64,000 bases of DNA from Gibbula magus. Lineage: Eukaryota; Mollusca; Gastropoda; Trochida; Trochidae. A program made the position numbers and the translations under genes. The stretch is from the NCBI GenBank assembly GCA_936450465.1, contig OW388296.1, forward strand, positions 13,637,867 to 13,701,866, read 5' to 3'. Below the pieces are notes generated by a model, which worked only from the letters and a program-made list of their open reading frames with translations, made no database searches and was not told where the DNA came from. Positions 42,701-48,956 of the stretch are shown here, piece after piece; the stretch's first letter is position 1, and each line of letters starts with the position of its first letter.

Positions 42701-42714
42701 TTTCGGGACGCCAT
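542..42714 (-). CDS. CTTNBP2: Cortactin-binding protein 2 orthologue, whole gene (20 coding exons, 3' end outside window)
   Basis: CTTNBP2 family proteins bind the SH3 domain of cortactin and associate with striatin/STRIPAK complexes; in vertebrates the long form acts in dendritic spines. Joining 20 exons gives 1,320 residues with every phase consistent. Seen in order: CortBP2 N-terminal coiled coil (about residues 24-315, with YGRFGLGDPFIALQRD at the start of exon 3), a proline-rich tract at 468-496, six ankyrin repeats at about 610-865, and a P-loop NTPase-like region from about 871 on, with Walker A GPAGSGKS at 1039-1046 and a sensor-1-like GTMN at 1159-1162. The start codon at 42714-42712 lies in a short first exon, AAGATGGCG, resembling a YY1 site. 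Human CTTNBP2 is about 1,660 residues; the missing C-terminal residues must lie beyond base 1, because exon 20 ends at a donor GT. Introns are up to 11 kb. No broken exon was seen. Confidence 0.93.
1220..1516 (-). CDS. CTTNBP2: CTTNBP2 exon 19 (residues 1165-1264)
   Basis: 297 bases, acceptor CCACAG, donor CTACA|GTGAGT. Reads FTGLDLNIQQRFRWIHFRLD, then EPFRNHLARFLHRHLLRLYD and AEWVICVWQRLNDSLGRLG, all family-conserved. A TGA lies just past the donor, so an unspliced frame would end in VLQ; the next exon fits in phase and homology, so splicing is preferred. Confidence 0.93.
1612..1790 (+). repeat. Dispersed repeat, copy 2
   Basis: Second copy of the repeat at 278-445, about 80% similar by eye, in intron 18. 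Confidence 0.65.
1944..2019 (-). CDS. CTTNBP2: CTTNBP2 exon 18 (residues 1140-1165), sensor-1 segment
   Basis: 76 bases, acceptor TTGCAG, donor GTTAGT. Reads SDSYYLPDNFYLLGTMNRTR; the Asn at 1162 sits at the sensor-1 position of AAA-like NTPases. Confidence 0.92.
2136..2633 (-). mobile_element. TTAA-flanked MITE, copy a
   Basis: Starts TTAAAGGTGCATCCATTGTG and ends with its inverted complement, CACAATGGATGTACCTTTAA. The outer TTAA may be the target duplication, as in piggyBac-type elements. No ORF. Inverted relative to copies at 12050, 47509 and 57528. Lies in intron 17. Confidence 0.85.
2988..3134 (-). CDS. CTTNBP2: CTTNBP2 exon 17 (residues 1091-1140), Walker B position
   Basis: 147 bases, acceptor GTACAG, donor GTAAGG. 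The Walker B strand is SPILLLENMEKV; it has Glu-Asn where active AAA enzymes have Asp-Glu, so hydrolysis may be weak or absent. Continues IAQLFGKLLDPIEYRGRAY. Confidence 0.92.
3596..3695 (-). CDS. CTTNBP2: CTTNBP2 exon 16 (residues 1058-1091)
   Basis: 100 bases, acceptor TTACAG, donor GTGGGT. Reads MTEGSADRSANIISLSLSPG then FSNTDFIAFLKQS, the strand and helix after the P-loop. Confidence 0.9.
3750..3815 (+). repeat. Solitary GGGGATTTTGTCC-type repeat cluster
   Basis: Four variants of GGGGATTT(T)RTC in 65 bases. The same motif forms both ends of the element at 57117-58772, so this may be one decayed end of a relative. Confidence 0.55.
4110..4245. mobile_element. Small hAT-like MITE
   Basis: 136 bases bounded by CAGTGTATGAAATAAGG and its exact complement CCTTATTTCATACACTG. 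No ORF. CAGTG ends resemble hAT termini, but I see no clear 8-bp target duplication. A decayed relative may lie at 8132-8278. Confidence 0.7.
4332..4418 (-). CDS. CTTNBP2: CTTNBP2 exon 15 (residues 1029-1057), Walker A
   Basis: 29 codons, acceptor TTACAG, donor GTAAGT. VVFYGPAGSGKSYLAKRLAQ holds a complete Walker A P-loop (GPAGSGKS, residues 1039-1046), the nucleotide-binding loop of the AAA-like domain. Confidence 0.94.
4885..4961 (-). CDS. CTTNBP2: CTTNBP2 exon 14 (residues 1003-1028)
   Basis: 77 bases, acceptor TTTCAG, donor GTAAGT. Reads SSDDTSVSVAFDTLYPLPTI then RNYLRL, the helix just before the P-loop strand. Confidence 0.9.
5278..5373 (-). CDS. CTTNBP2: CTTNBP2 exon 13 (residues 971-1003)
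   Basis: 96 bases, acceptor ATTCAG, donor GTGAGT. Reads CYQWNPGSVCDKLPFEILC then NNNTNTLSITLN. Phase 1 on both sides. Confidence 0.9.
5450..5760 (+). repeat. Two-copy direct repeat in intron 12
   Basis: CAGTCATGTAGC, ATAATGGAYGTTGGACGTTG and AAATGTTAT occur in the same order at about 5453-5580 and 5655-5755. Diverged tandem duplication of about 200 bases. Confidence 0.6.
5783..6833. mobile_element. Non-autonomous DNA element with six 151-bp repeats
   Basis: Bounded by GTCCCCCGCC and GGCGGGGGAC. Inside are six tandem units, marked by TGACCTTGA at 5888, 6038, 6189, 6340, 6491 and 6642. Each unit holds GGTGACCTTGA, an 8-base spacer and a near-complement ending AAGGTCACC. The last four units are almost identical, suggesting recent homogenisation. 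Open frames here are by-products of the repeat; the period is not a multiple of three. A CGTACGTACGTACG run precedes the right end. Confidence 0.82.
6885..7184 (-). CDS. CTTNBP2: CTTNBP2 exon 12 (residues 871-971)
   Basis: 300 bases, acceptor TCCCAG, donor GTAAGT. Begins the C-terminal region after the ankyrins: LICVTVELHIPKML, then VDVSPLMSWSSLENKVCSLL. This segment resembles the region before the NTPase core in CTTNBP2 and neuron navigator proteins. Confidence 0.92.
7185..7761 (-). other. CTTNBP2 intron 11
   Basis: AT-rich. I see nothing but splice signals. Confidence 0.6.
7762..7882 (-). CDS. CTTNBP2: CTTNBP2 exon 11 (residues 831-871), last ankyrin repeat
   Basis: Acceptor GTTGCAG, donor GTTTGT. 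Completes repeat 6 (DCLRLLMESAAVDLDRKD) and adds a degenerate repeat RLGRSAYSVSSKQCREYLHT. Hidden under longer frames of the other strand. Confidence 0.92.
8403..8591 (-). CDS. CTTNBP2: CTTNBP2 exon 10 (residues 768-830), ankyrin repeats
   Basis: 63 codons, acceptor TTGCCAG, donor GTCTGT. Repeat 5 is CGLTPLHTAVIGSHVECLKL. A longer insert (IRRQKSTTDERSSLQYVLN) separates it from repeat 6 at KDGWTLLHMAACLDTE. Confidence 0.93.
8979..9129 (-). CDS. CTTNBP2: CTTNBP2 exon 9 (residues 717-767), ankyrin repeats
   Basis: Acceptor TGTACAG, donor GTGAGT. Reads CLEMLLHRGAIVNIG, then NETPLHLAATRGHHYCCRLL and EKGARPFASNM: the end of repeat 3 and all of repeat 4. Confidence 0.94.
9648..9747 (-). CDS. CTTNBP2: CTTNBP2 exon 8 (residues 684-717), ankyrin repeats
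   Basis: 100 bases, acceptor TCTTCAG, donor GTGAGT. Reads ECLQFLLDNGGNPNAL then SPVHLCAANGHS, ankyrin repeats 2-3. Too short to stand out as an open frame; found by phase and ankyrin consensus. Confidence 0.92.
9893..10700. repeat. 25-bp minisatellite (about 31 copies)
   Basis: Unit CATATCTCACCCATATAGAC then CCTAC, with recurring variants (CACCAACAT, ATGTCACCCACAT). Lies in intron 7 between ankyrin exons and fades out to about 10,940. Variants are interspersed, as expected from unequal exchange. Confidence 0.92.
10929..11180 (-). CDS. CTTNBP2: CTTNBP2 exon 7 (residues 600-684), first ankyrin repeats
   Basis: Acceptor GCGCAG, donor GTGAGA. After a Ser/Pro-rich linker, ankyrin repeat 1 starts at RHAACGDLDSLKILI and repeat 2 at KDGTTPIHCAAEGGHI, which is completed by exon 8. 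Ends in phase 1. Confidence 0.92.
12050..12551 (+). mobile_element. TTAA-flanked MITE, copy b
   Basis: Left end TTAAAGGTACATCCATTGTG, right end CACAATGGATGCACCTTATA (last bases mutated). About 500 bases, no ORF, same family as 2136, 47509 and 57528. Confidence 0.85.
13842..13870 (+). repeat. CTGT/GT microsatellite
   Basis: GTCTGTCTGTCTGTATG followed by TGTGTGTGTC. Confidence 0.8.
15344..15389 (+). repeat. 23-bp tandem duplication
   Basis: TACGGATAAAGGTTTTCTAT plus GGA occurs twice head to tail without mismatch. Confidence 0.85.
15549..16055. mobile_element. TIR element with a short acidic ORF
   Basis: Bounded by ATGGCTCGGGGTAA and its complement TTACCCCGAGCCAT, with similarity extending about 10 bases further in. 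On the minus strand, an ORF from 15847 to 15605 reads MASNMLCDEDVLPEMSSLTY, then more Asp/Ser-rich sequence and a hydrophobic tail. The acidic start is like N-termini of piggyBac-type transposases, but that is a guess. Confidence 0.68.
19230..19515 (-). mobile_element. tRNA-derived SINE with 13-bp target duplication
   Basis: Read on the minus strand the head is GGCGGGATAGCG, then TTGTGGTTCGGCTTC and a perfect B box GGTTCGAATCC. The body ends in a (CCTCA)n-like tail, seen on plus as GGTGAGGTGAGGTGA. Flanked on both sides by GGCAGGATAGAGG (19217-19229 and 19516-19528), a perfect 13-bp duplication, so insertion is fairly recent. Confidence 0.9.
20223..20340 (-). CDS. CTTNBP2: CTTNBP2 exon 6 (residues 561-600)
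   Basis: Acceptor TTGCAG, donor GTAATG. 39 codons plus one base. Reads SILAQANQPTGVISPSSPAL, then a short helix EMADLQQLLATMTKG leading into the ankyrin region. Less conserved, but phases fit both neighbours. Confidence 0.82.
21135..21524. mobile_element. Possible inverted-repeat element
   Basis: Left GATCCTCTATGCTACATCAC and right (complement) CCAATCCTCTAGACTACATA are imperfect inverted copies over about 45 bases, also sharing AAGGAAAAC. No ORF. Confidence 0.55.
24516..24765. mobile_element. Fold-back (long hairpin) element
   Basis: Arms at about 24516-24620 and 24657-24765 are inverted copies at about 80% identity. They share GCACCAGTCT, TTTCCTTTACT and GCTATTGTA, with a loop of about 36 bases. 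Plus-strand frame across it is not a gene. Confidence 0.75.
27193..27240 (+). repeat. 12-bp tandem repeat
   Basis: GCCTGTATGCCT is repeated about three and a half times just downstream of the exon 5 donor. Confidence 0.8.
27268..28428 (-). CDS. CTTNBP2: CTTNBP2 exon 5 (residues 174-560), coiled coil end and proline-rich linker
   Basis: Largest exon, 387 codons, acceptor TTTCAG, donor CAG|GTTTGT. Residues 174-315 are heptad-rich coiled coil (VDFEKSTNKRLEKDLKK onward). The rest is Ser/Gly/Pro-rich and likely disordered, with a proline tract at 468-496 (APPPIPPNKP and KPAPPPK) matching the PxxP ligand through which vertebrate CTTNBP2 binds the cortactin SH3 domain. If the donor is not used, the frame adds VCVNAK and a stop at 27247, which would make a 566-residue short form. 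Confidence 0.93.
28665..28772 (-). CDS. CTTNBP2: CTTNBP2 exon 4 (residues 138-173)
   Basis: 36 codons, acceptor CTGCAG, donor GTCAGT. Reads VVAELEDEKRKHAQDTAQGD followed by DVTYMLEKERERLKQE, almost the vertebrate sequence of the same coiled-coil segment. Confidence 0.94.
29048..29287 (-). CDS. CTTNBP2: CTTNBP2 exon 3 (residues 58-137)
   Basis: 80 codons between acceptor ATATCAG and donor GTCAGG. Contains the most conserved N-terminal block, KYGRFGLGDPFIALQRD, and a coiled coil ending in SGEKRYHK. Donor is slightly off consensus, but phase and family alignment support it. Confidence 0.94.
29432..29921. mobile_element. Tc1/mariner-like MITE with long TIRs
   Basis: Ends CAGTCACTGGACATAAGTAT and the complement, with near-perfect pairing over about 70 bases (through CGTCACTTGACGTTA). 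TA lies at both sides (29430-29431, 29922-29923), the usual Tc1/mariner target duplication. No transposase ORF. Confidence 0.88.
30863..31020. mobile_element. TA-flanked MITE (mariner/Tigger type)
   Basis: 158 bases, ends CAGTAGAACACGGATATAAC and complement GCTATATCGATGTTTTACTG, with TA on both sides. The pattern CAGTAraACcyCGnTATAAC is typical of mariner-superfamily MITEs. Confidence 0.82.
32190..32452. mobile_element. CTAATAGGGGCC-type MITE, copy 1
   Basis: Built from repeats of GGCC(G)GGCCTCTAATA. Left end ATTTCCCCTAATAGTGGCC, right end (plus) CCCCAATTAGAAAAAATATG with TA following. Decayed relative of copy 2, 60 bases away. Confidence 0.68.
32513..32922. mobile_element. CTAATAGGGGCC-type MITE, copy 2
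   Basis: Ends TACCATATTTCCTCTAATAG and complement CTATTGGAGAAATACGGTA. Interior full of GGCCCGGCTCTTATT units in both directions. TA at both limits suggests a mariner-type target. Confidence 0.8.
33985..34026 (+). repeat. 14-bp tandem repeat, three copies
   Basis: ATGCGAGACACATA three times (last copy ATGCGAGACATATA). Confidence 0.85.
34550..34610 (+). ncRNA. Type I hammerhead self-cleaving ribozyme
   Basis: Core CTGATGA at 34564-34570 and GAAA at 34588-34591 enclose stem II, GTCCA/TGGAC, with the 7-base loop AAATTTG. After GAAA, CTAGTA forms a minimal stem III (AC with GT) and the cleavage triplet GTA; predicted cleavage follows 34597. Stem I closes the molecule: AGT (34561-34563) pairs with ACT (34598-34600), and ATTGCTT (34550-34556) pairs with AAGCAAT (34604-34610) across an internal loop CTTC/CAA. 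All invariant core bases are present. Short stem III and an internal loop in stem I are typical of the hammerheads of Penelope-like elements and other animal retroelements. A TATA-like AGTATAAAAGG lies about 15 bases upstream. It sits antisense in CTTNBP2 intron 2. Confidence 0.88.
35861..36045 (-). mobile_element. tRNA-derived SINE, decayed copy 2
   Basis: Shares GTAAAACAGTTCTCTACwGC, CCCCTGrCrGGATTCGAACC and GGACCTCTTGAT with the SINE at 19230, in the same direction. The 3' part is much diverged. Confidence 0.8.
36920..38294. mobile_element. hAT-like non-autonomous element
   Basis: Starts CAGGGGTCGATTTAG and ends CTAAATCGAACCCTG, with TIR similarity for about 70 bases (ACTTGCACyrGGTGCAAC). 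CATAT is present on both sides, but no full 8-bp duplication can be read. 1,375 bases, AT-rich, no transposase seen. CAGGG ends suggest hAT. Confidence 0.72.
40318..40419 (-). CDS. CTTNBP2: CTTNBP2 exon 2 (residues 24-57)
   Basis: Acceptor TTTGCAG, donor GTGAGT, 34 whole codons. Encodes the first heptads of the CortBP2 coiled coil, with the family signature LLRLLSYFEGELQARD (vertebrate proteins have a closely similar LLSxxEGELEARD). Confidence 0.93.
40420..42645 (-). other. CTTNBP2 intron 1
   Basis: AT-rich, 2.2 kb. CAGGGGTCGAAATCAG at 41,503 resembles the end of the hAT-like element. Nothing else seen. Confidence 0.55.
42646..42714 (-). CDS. CTTNBP2: CTTNBP2 exon 1 (residues 1-23)
   Basis: Starts ATGGCGTCC and reads MASRNVNPISGLDPTDKQSN then TLK, followed by donor GTATGG. 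Phase 0 at the end. The N-terminus is poorly conserved in the family, so the start rests on the in-frame ATG, the YY1-like context and the good donor. Confidence 0.82.
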
Positions 42715-42913
42715 CTTGGAACAATAAGCTTGTCAAAGAAATGGATTTTCTGCGATCAACAGGGAAAATCACGATATGTACTCTCCATGATTACTCCGTT
42801 AACTATAAACAACGTCACTGATATTGCACTGTGCCACAAAATCATCGTAGAGAAATTCCAAGCCGAAAACTCGTTCACATTATATTGTTCTGCTACAAAT
42901 TCTCTCGTCCATC

Positions 42914-42931
42914 ATTGGTCACGTGACCAAT
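42914..42931. promoter_or_regulatory. CCAAT / E-box palindrome upstream of CTTNBP2
   Basis: ATTGGTCACGTGACCAAT is a perfect 18-bp palindrome holding two inverted CCAAT boxes and a CACGTG E-box (USF/MYC/TFEB class). It lies 200 bases upstream of the CTTNBP2 start codon, a plausible core promoter position. Function is inferred. Confidence 0.65.
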
Positions 42932-42959
42932 ATTGATGCATTAAATACGAAACTGCGGC

Positions 42960-44560
42960 TTCCCACATTATAATCTAAATTCATCGAATTTGCATGTAAC
43001 ATATTGCTAATCCTTTGGCAAATTTGATAAAAAAAATATAAGATTATATTTTCTTTTCTTGAATGACCGAATTGAATTTAACGGCATATTGTAACCGTCG
43101 ATACGTATTTTATCTTCTCGTCCTCAGTTCATAATATTATCTTTTTTCATGGAGACACTAGACTAGAAGGCCTATTGTATTCTTAAAAAACCCTTTTAAA
43201 CTTAGATGATATCCATAAGTTATTTTTGATAACTAAAATACTGTTCACATGTATATTTACAACCTATTTAGAATTTACAACGAAAATAATATTGGAAATA
43301 ACCGAGAACGTTAAATTTTTCTCAATGAGCAATTTATAATACGATTTCTTAACAATGAAAACACTTTTAAATGGCTTGAATGTAATAATTTTAAAATATG
43401 TAATATGTAATATTTGAATTTGTTTATCCAATATAACAACATTTGACTTTAAACAACAATTGCAAAAGTTCTGATCAAATATATGAAGTGTTGAAAAACG
43501 AATGCCTCGTATGCCAGTTCGAGATTTAGGCCCAAAATAGTACAATTTAGTTCTAAATGGACGGATGAAGCGTGCAGCCGGTGCTATGTATACTAATTTA
43601 AAGTAACAGGTGCGTGCGGATGTGGGTCAGATAAACCCCTCATCAACGTATAGACTCTCACTCGGGCTCCCAAACATACGTTATAATCTTTATATTAACA
43701 AAATTTCATGTAATTCTATATCATTAATTTATATTGATCTAATAATTCGTCATCATAATTTTGAAATATGGAGCTTAAGTCTAGGTCGTGATTGATTACA
43801 TTGAAGCTGGTTCTTGTTCAGAGATGTGTTGAACTGAATGTCCGGAGACATTGTATTAATTAGGCTACTAACACACTTTAGAGTGTTATTTTATTGGATA
43901 TTAAAAAGAAGCTACTGGTAGTCTCATAATTCTGATTATCAGGAAAATCTAATTAACTAAGGAACTCGGTATCGTAATTTAAACGTAGATAAAACATAGC
44001 TAAAACAAACTACACATAACTGTGGTTAAGGCAACTATTTAAGTGTCCACGTTAATGCTATTACACAATGCTCATAAATATATATTCTAACCAATATGTA
44101 TCAAATGATATTATTTTAATCATGCGTTATTTGCATAAATGCATAATCTGGAATATCGCTCGGGATTCCTTTACACTATAAACACACCGACAGCGAACTT
44201 ATCGAGAGTGGACTGTAAAATACTGAATCGAGAGACTATGCGACAGGCTAACAGGAACAGTTTTACAGCATGGATGCTAAAACTCGGGCGATTCGCTGAA
44301 CATTTCATACGGAAATGGTTATCTTTATCGCCAGCGTGGTATTTATTTTAATAGGAAAACATATACTGAACCTACTACATTTTATCGACTTAATTTATAC
44401 GACTATCAATAAATATACATTACTCGTTATAATTAAGACAGATTTTGTTCTTCTAAAAAAATAATTTTACCGGTTACGTATCACCTTATAAAATAACAAA
44501 CTAGGAAATAATGTACATTTTTTCTCGACGGACATAATAATATATTTTTTTAAATTTCAA
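42960..44560. other. Intergenic stretch
   Basis: AT-rich, with short unrelated frames only. I see no gene or clear repeat. Confidence 0.5.
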
Positions 44561-44561
44561 T

Positions 44562-45111
44562 ATGACCTTTTGTTTTTGCACATATATATGGATTCACCAA
44601 ACAGTTGGAGATCCTGTAATGTTCAAACAACGTTGTAGGGATATATCTTACAGAGAATGGTCATCCGAGATTGCAAGCTCGAAATATCTGAATACTTATT
44701 CATTATTTAAAAATGACATTGTCCACGAAACTTTTAAAAATGTATTAACATCTATGCGACTCCAAATATCTCTAACAAAATTTAGATGTGGCACAAGTAA
44801 ACTAACTGAATGTACAAGCCTATAGAAGGCCCAAAGATGATGATACAAATTTAGGCACGTGCTCCCATTGTGTAAACGTTGTTGACGATGAATACCACGT
44901 ATTGTTGACGTATTGTTGACGTATTGTTGACGTATTGTTGACGTACTATTGTTGACGTATTGTTGACGTATTGTTGACGTATTGTTGACGTATTGTTTAC
45001 TTATTGTTGCAATGCTCTGTGTACTCTGATATCCGTAGCAGATATATTCCAAACTATTATTTAAACCCAAGCATACCGAATCTACTTAAGGATGTTCGCT
45101 CCTTAAATTTA
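44562..45111 (+). pseudogene. LINE C-terminal fragment (family 2), split by a minisatellite
   Basis: Frame pieces read FKNVLTSMRLQISLTKFRCG, then GTCSHCVNVVDDEYHVL, and after the minisatellite YSDIRSRYIPNYYLNPSIPN and LLKDVRSLNL before a stop at 45109-45111. This is the C-terminal zinc-knuckle-like end found in many mollusc non-LTR elements (family knowledge). A second copy is at 60180-60800. Confidence 0.68.
44888..45005 (+). repeat. 11-bp minisatellite GTATTGTTGAC
   Basis: About ten copies of GTATTGTTGAC, one with an extra ACTATT. It begins at the codons for HVLLT of the LINE fragment, so it seems to have expanded from coding DNA. Confidence 0.9.
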
Positions 45112-45158
45112 TAGTATTAAACTTTTGGAGTTCAACAGGAAGGAGCGGACATCCTTAA
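45086..45158. repeat. 19-bp inverted repeat
   Basis: TTAAGGATGTTCGCTCCTT and AAGGAGCGGACATCCTTAA are inverted copies with one mismatch and a 35-base spacer. The left arm overlaps the end of the LINE fragment. Confidence 0.75.
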
Positions 45159-45229
45159 AACCAAAATGCAAAAGTTATACTATGTCTAGCCTTATTTGTA
45201 AACAAACTACACCAAATTGTATGTTTTAC

Positions 45230-46265
45230 ATACAATTTGTTAATGAATGTTAATTCTAATATCCTTAGATGGATAAATGCATTCCTGGTTAACAGACAAC
45301 AATTTGTACGGGTTAAGCAAGTGGAGTCTTCAATATTAAATACATCCACTGGTGCACCCCAGGGTTGCGTGATCTCTCCCATTTTATTTATATTGTATAC
45401 CAATGACTGTATATCCAAAGTAAAAGAATGTCTGACAATAACATTTGCTGACGATGCTGCATTGGTTGGCCTAATTAGAGAATCAGAACTGAGTTACAGA
45501 ACAGAAATTTCAAAATTTGTAGAATGGTGCAAATCAAACCTTTTATTTTTGAATGTGTTGAAGACCAAAGAAATGGTCATAGATTTCAGGACAACTAGGT
45601 CTATAATAAATCCTGTGACTATTGATGATAATGAAATAGAAAGAGTAACGGAACATAAATATTTGGGTACTGTCTTAGATTCGAAACTTTCTTGGAATGA
45701 AAACACTGACAAAATTTATAAGAAAGGACAGCAACGATTGCATTTTTTTGCGGAAATTGAAACATTTTAAATTAGATCATAATATTTTGAGGTTATTTTA
45801 CCAAACATTTATTCAAAGTGTGGTAACATTTAATTGTTTGAGTTGGTACGGAAACCTGTCTGTTCAAAATAAAAATAAACTCTCTAAAATTGTTAACACC
45901 GCTTCAAAAATTATTGGACTTCCTATTGAAAGTATCGGCAGTTTTTATGATCAACAACTTTCAAAAAAAGCAAATAAAAGTTTAAGTGACTCAACTCACA
46001 TACTTTTTTCGGAATATTTCTTCACTGCCCTCTGGACGCAGACTGCGTATGCCGACGAGTAGAGCAAACAGGTTTCGTCAATCATTTGTTCTGAATAGCA
46101 TTTATGCCTTTAATGGAAAATTTTTGGAATGAATTTTTAATGATCAATTTACACAAGTGTGTTTTTTGTGTTTTTTTTTTTTTATATACTGGAGACTGTA
46201 TTAGATGTAATGAACTTTCCCTCGGGATAATAAAGAATTATCTTATCTTATCTTATCTTATCTTA
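45230..46265 (+). mobile_element. L2/CR1-like LINE, 5'-truncated copy 1
   Basis: Carries the reverse-transcriptase core: GAPQGCVISPILFILYTNDC, then the catalytic FADDAALVGLI, NVLKTKEMVIDF and EHKYLGTVLDSKLSW. A frameshift near 45,727 moves the frame (LKHFKLDHNILRLFY), and another near 46,020 precedes LPSGRRLRMPTSRANRFRQS. It ends in AATAAAGAAT and five TTATC units, the tail style of fish L2 elements. Non-functional: the 5' two thirds are missing and the frame is broken. Confidence 0.88.
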
Positions 46266-47140
46266 CATGCCAGCGTTTTGATGACGTTTTTGTAAACTAT
46301 TGTTCATTATATTATTGACCTCATGGCCACTCTAAATCTATCTAAAATCTATCTGTCTGTCTGTTTTCATAAGTGATAATTGAATTATGCGTCAAATGAT
46401 ATCAAAATTAACGATACAAATATTGGAAAGGTGAGTTGTGTTTTAAACAACGTGAAAAATATAGGTGTCGCTCGGACATGTAACACAATTGATATTAGGT
46501 GACTTCACATAGGCTAAAATATATCATTTCTTTCTGCTAAGAAATAAGTAAACGTAACAACAGTCACATTTATACAAAAAATATATATTTATGATTATTA
46601 TAAATGGCTATGATTGCAGTTAAACTGGATATAAAGGTAAATTCACTTTATTCAATTGGCAATCATGAGTTCTGAACAGCGTATAGGTAGAATATATTTT
46701 ACGGTCGCTTCTTTCATTCCATAAATGGTTACGTCCCTTTGACCGTGATACGTAACGGTATTTATGAACCACAAAATTTAATGGCAATATTTAACTTTTA
46801 ATTTACAAATTAGATTGCTGAGCTAGGAGATACCCCATTCTCTTTCATTTTCAAATACAATGGCTAGTTCAGATATTTTATGATAAAACCAGTTGAAAAA
46901 AAGATGTTTTAAACATCATTGTGCTGCATTGCCTCTAACCCTGCCCCATGACTGTTTTAAAAAAGAGCCTTTAATACAGTCTTTATCCTTATTCAGCAGG
47001 TCTAGATAAACTAAGTCACTGAATATAGAACTGGTAGTATTGAAAAATGTATAACCATGAGGATAAAAATTAATTAAAATAATTAAAAAAATAATAATTA
47101 AAAAAAAGTCAATAGACTACATTTTAGTCTACATTGCATT
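46266..47140. other. Intergenic stretch
   Basis: AT-rich; nothing recognised. Confidence 0.5.
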
Positions 47141-47144
47141 TTAA

Positions 47145-47262
47145 ATGAAGCATTTCACCCAACCTTACTGCATACATTACAGTTGTCAAAATCAGACAAC
47201 GTCGTCCTTATATTGGCGGGGTTCGAACCCCAGACCTTACTTTACAGATCCCAACCATTTGT
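47145..47262 (-). mobile_element. Possible SINE remnant (copy 3)
   Basis: Contains CACCCAACCTTACTGC and GGGGTTCGAACCCC followed by AGACCTTACT, in the same order as the SINE at 19230. Very short and diverged. Confidence 0.5.
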
Positions 47263-47508
47263 TAAAACAAACGATCATGAAGTTGCCTGGTCGCTGTTTA
47301 AGTTCTGTTCTATATTTAATTACGTTCAAATAATATGTTTGCTTTTTGCGACAGAATGCCTTTCGTTTCATTTATCATTTATAAACAGCACTCTTCTTTT
47401 GCTCGATAACCCTGAACAGACGGACAGCCCGTCTTGATATGTTCGGGTTTGTTACCACCGCTGCCGTGATGTATCAGTGGCATTAATCATGAACACACGT
47501 TGCGCATG

Positions 47509-48101
47509 TTAAAGGTACATCCATTGTATTGTTAGGGGTCACATATTCCAAACGTTATAAAATGTGTTACTTTATCGAGAAGTACCAACTGTTACCGAAA
47601 ACTATCATTTTGATGATAGTCGACTTAGTATATTGACGATGTGAAGTTAAAAGTAGTGATTTCTGACCTAAAACCGGACAATCCATCGCGATTGACGCGC
47701 GCCAATGAGTCAAACGTTATTTTAGAGTCTTATTTACAACATACACAATGACAAATTTGGTTTGATAAAGGTTAAAAGGTCATATAACTACTGTGCATGT
47801 AAATGGAACGTGCAGTTTCCCAATGCAAGGCATATAACTCTTGCCAGTCTGCATTACTGGCTTAAATCAGCCAATAATGCAGACACGCAAGAGTTATGCC
47901 TTACATTCGGAAGTTGTTTCTACACATGCAGAATGATGTTACTCGATTTGAATTGGAAAGTAGTAATTATGATATAGTTGGCGATTGGTGATGAATATAT
48001 AAGCTGAGTGAATTTATTTGTACTGTTAGCAGCACATATGGTGTGTTGGGACGTATTAAAGACAAATACAAATTTATTAAACACAATGGATGTACATTTA
48101 A
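47509..48101 (+). mobile_element. TTAA-flanked MITE, copy c, with nested hairpin
   Basis: Ends TTAAAGGTACATCCATTGTA and CACAATGGATGTACATTTAA. It is about 95 bases longer than the other copies because of an inserted hairpin at 47819-47910. Confidence 0.86.
47819..47910. mobile_element. Hairpin element inserted in the MITE
   Basis: Left arm CCAATGCAAGGCATATAACT, right arm complement CGAATGTAAGGCATAACTCT; pairing continues through GTCTGCATTAyTGGCT. About 45-base arms with a loop of a few bases. Absent from the other three MITE copies. Confidence 0.8.
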
Positions 48102-48816
48102 ACATAAACAGTGAAATGGTGAATCAAAATAACTTTAATGATGCATTGATGAGACATTAATCTATTACTTTAGCCTATAAACCACGGAAAATGCGAAATA
48201 ATTATTTTTGGACTGAAACTTTATATGTTATAGTATCAACAGATGCCATTTTTATTTCTGATCAGCATCGCCTAAAAAATGCACTTTCAGTTTTTATTAA
48301 CATTAATAGTGAGAGTTAGGTTTGCTGATAATGTTAAGAGAGCTGTGTTTCAAAATGCGCTATAAGAGTTGTTTATCGGTCGACTAAAGGATTTTAAAAT
48401 GTAGATATTATCAAACTGAAAAATCGTTTAGTGATTCCCTTAAAGTGGCAATAGGGCCTAAAGGAAGATAGTGGAGACAACATTCGAAGAGATTTACCTG
48501 TACGGCATAACTAGAGAAATTAGTCAGTGTGTCATACTAGTTTTTTGCGAAACAAGTGTGAATCATTGTATTGGCCTAGCGAGAGTAACCTCGAACTATC
48601 AGAATAACATCTTTGTTAGGTTTTAACAAAAGTAAGGGCAGATAACTATAATTTTTTAGCCTCAGAAAACATTAGACATATACAATGTCACTCGTTTCTT
48701 TTGAGATAGAGTGTAGGGGTGAGATTATTGACTATTTGGAATATAAACACATATTTAAGAGGGTTTGTGATTTAAAAAAAAATAATTGTATAAACTTTGT
48801 TTGTTTACCTCTTCAT

Positions 48817-48817
<1 letters not shown>

Positions 48818-48848
<31 letters not shown>
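48818..48848 (+). repeat. Poly(C) tract, 31 bases
   Basis: Uninterrupted C31 followed by A7. Confidence 0.95.
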
Positions 48849-48850
<2 letters not shown>

Positions 48851-48955
48851 AAAAATCGCGTCATCGCATCATTTTTGTCAGCCTGTAAAGACCAGAAACT
48901 TTTTTTAGGCCTTGTAAACATGAGCATTAAATTTTTACTTGTACAGGTGGCCTTG

Positions 48956-48956
<1 letters not shown>

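Noticed and set aside
44696..45070. 124-codon minus-strand frame with repeated NTSTIRQQYVN
   Set aside because: Translation of the 11-bp minisatellite opposite the LINE fragment.
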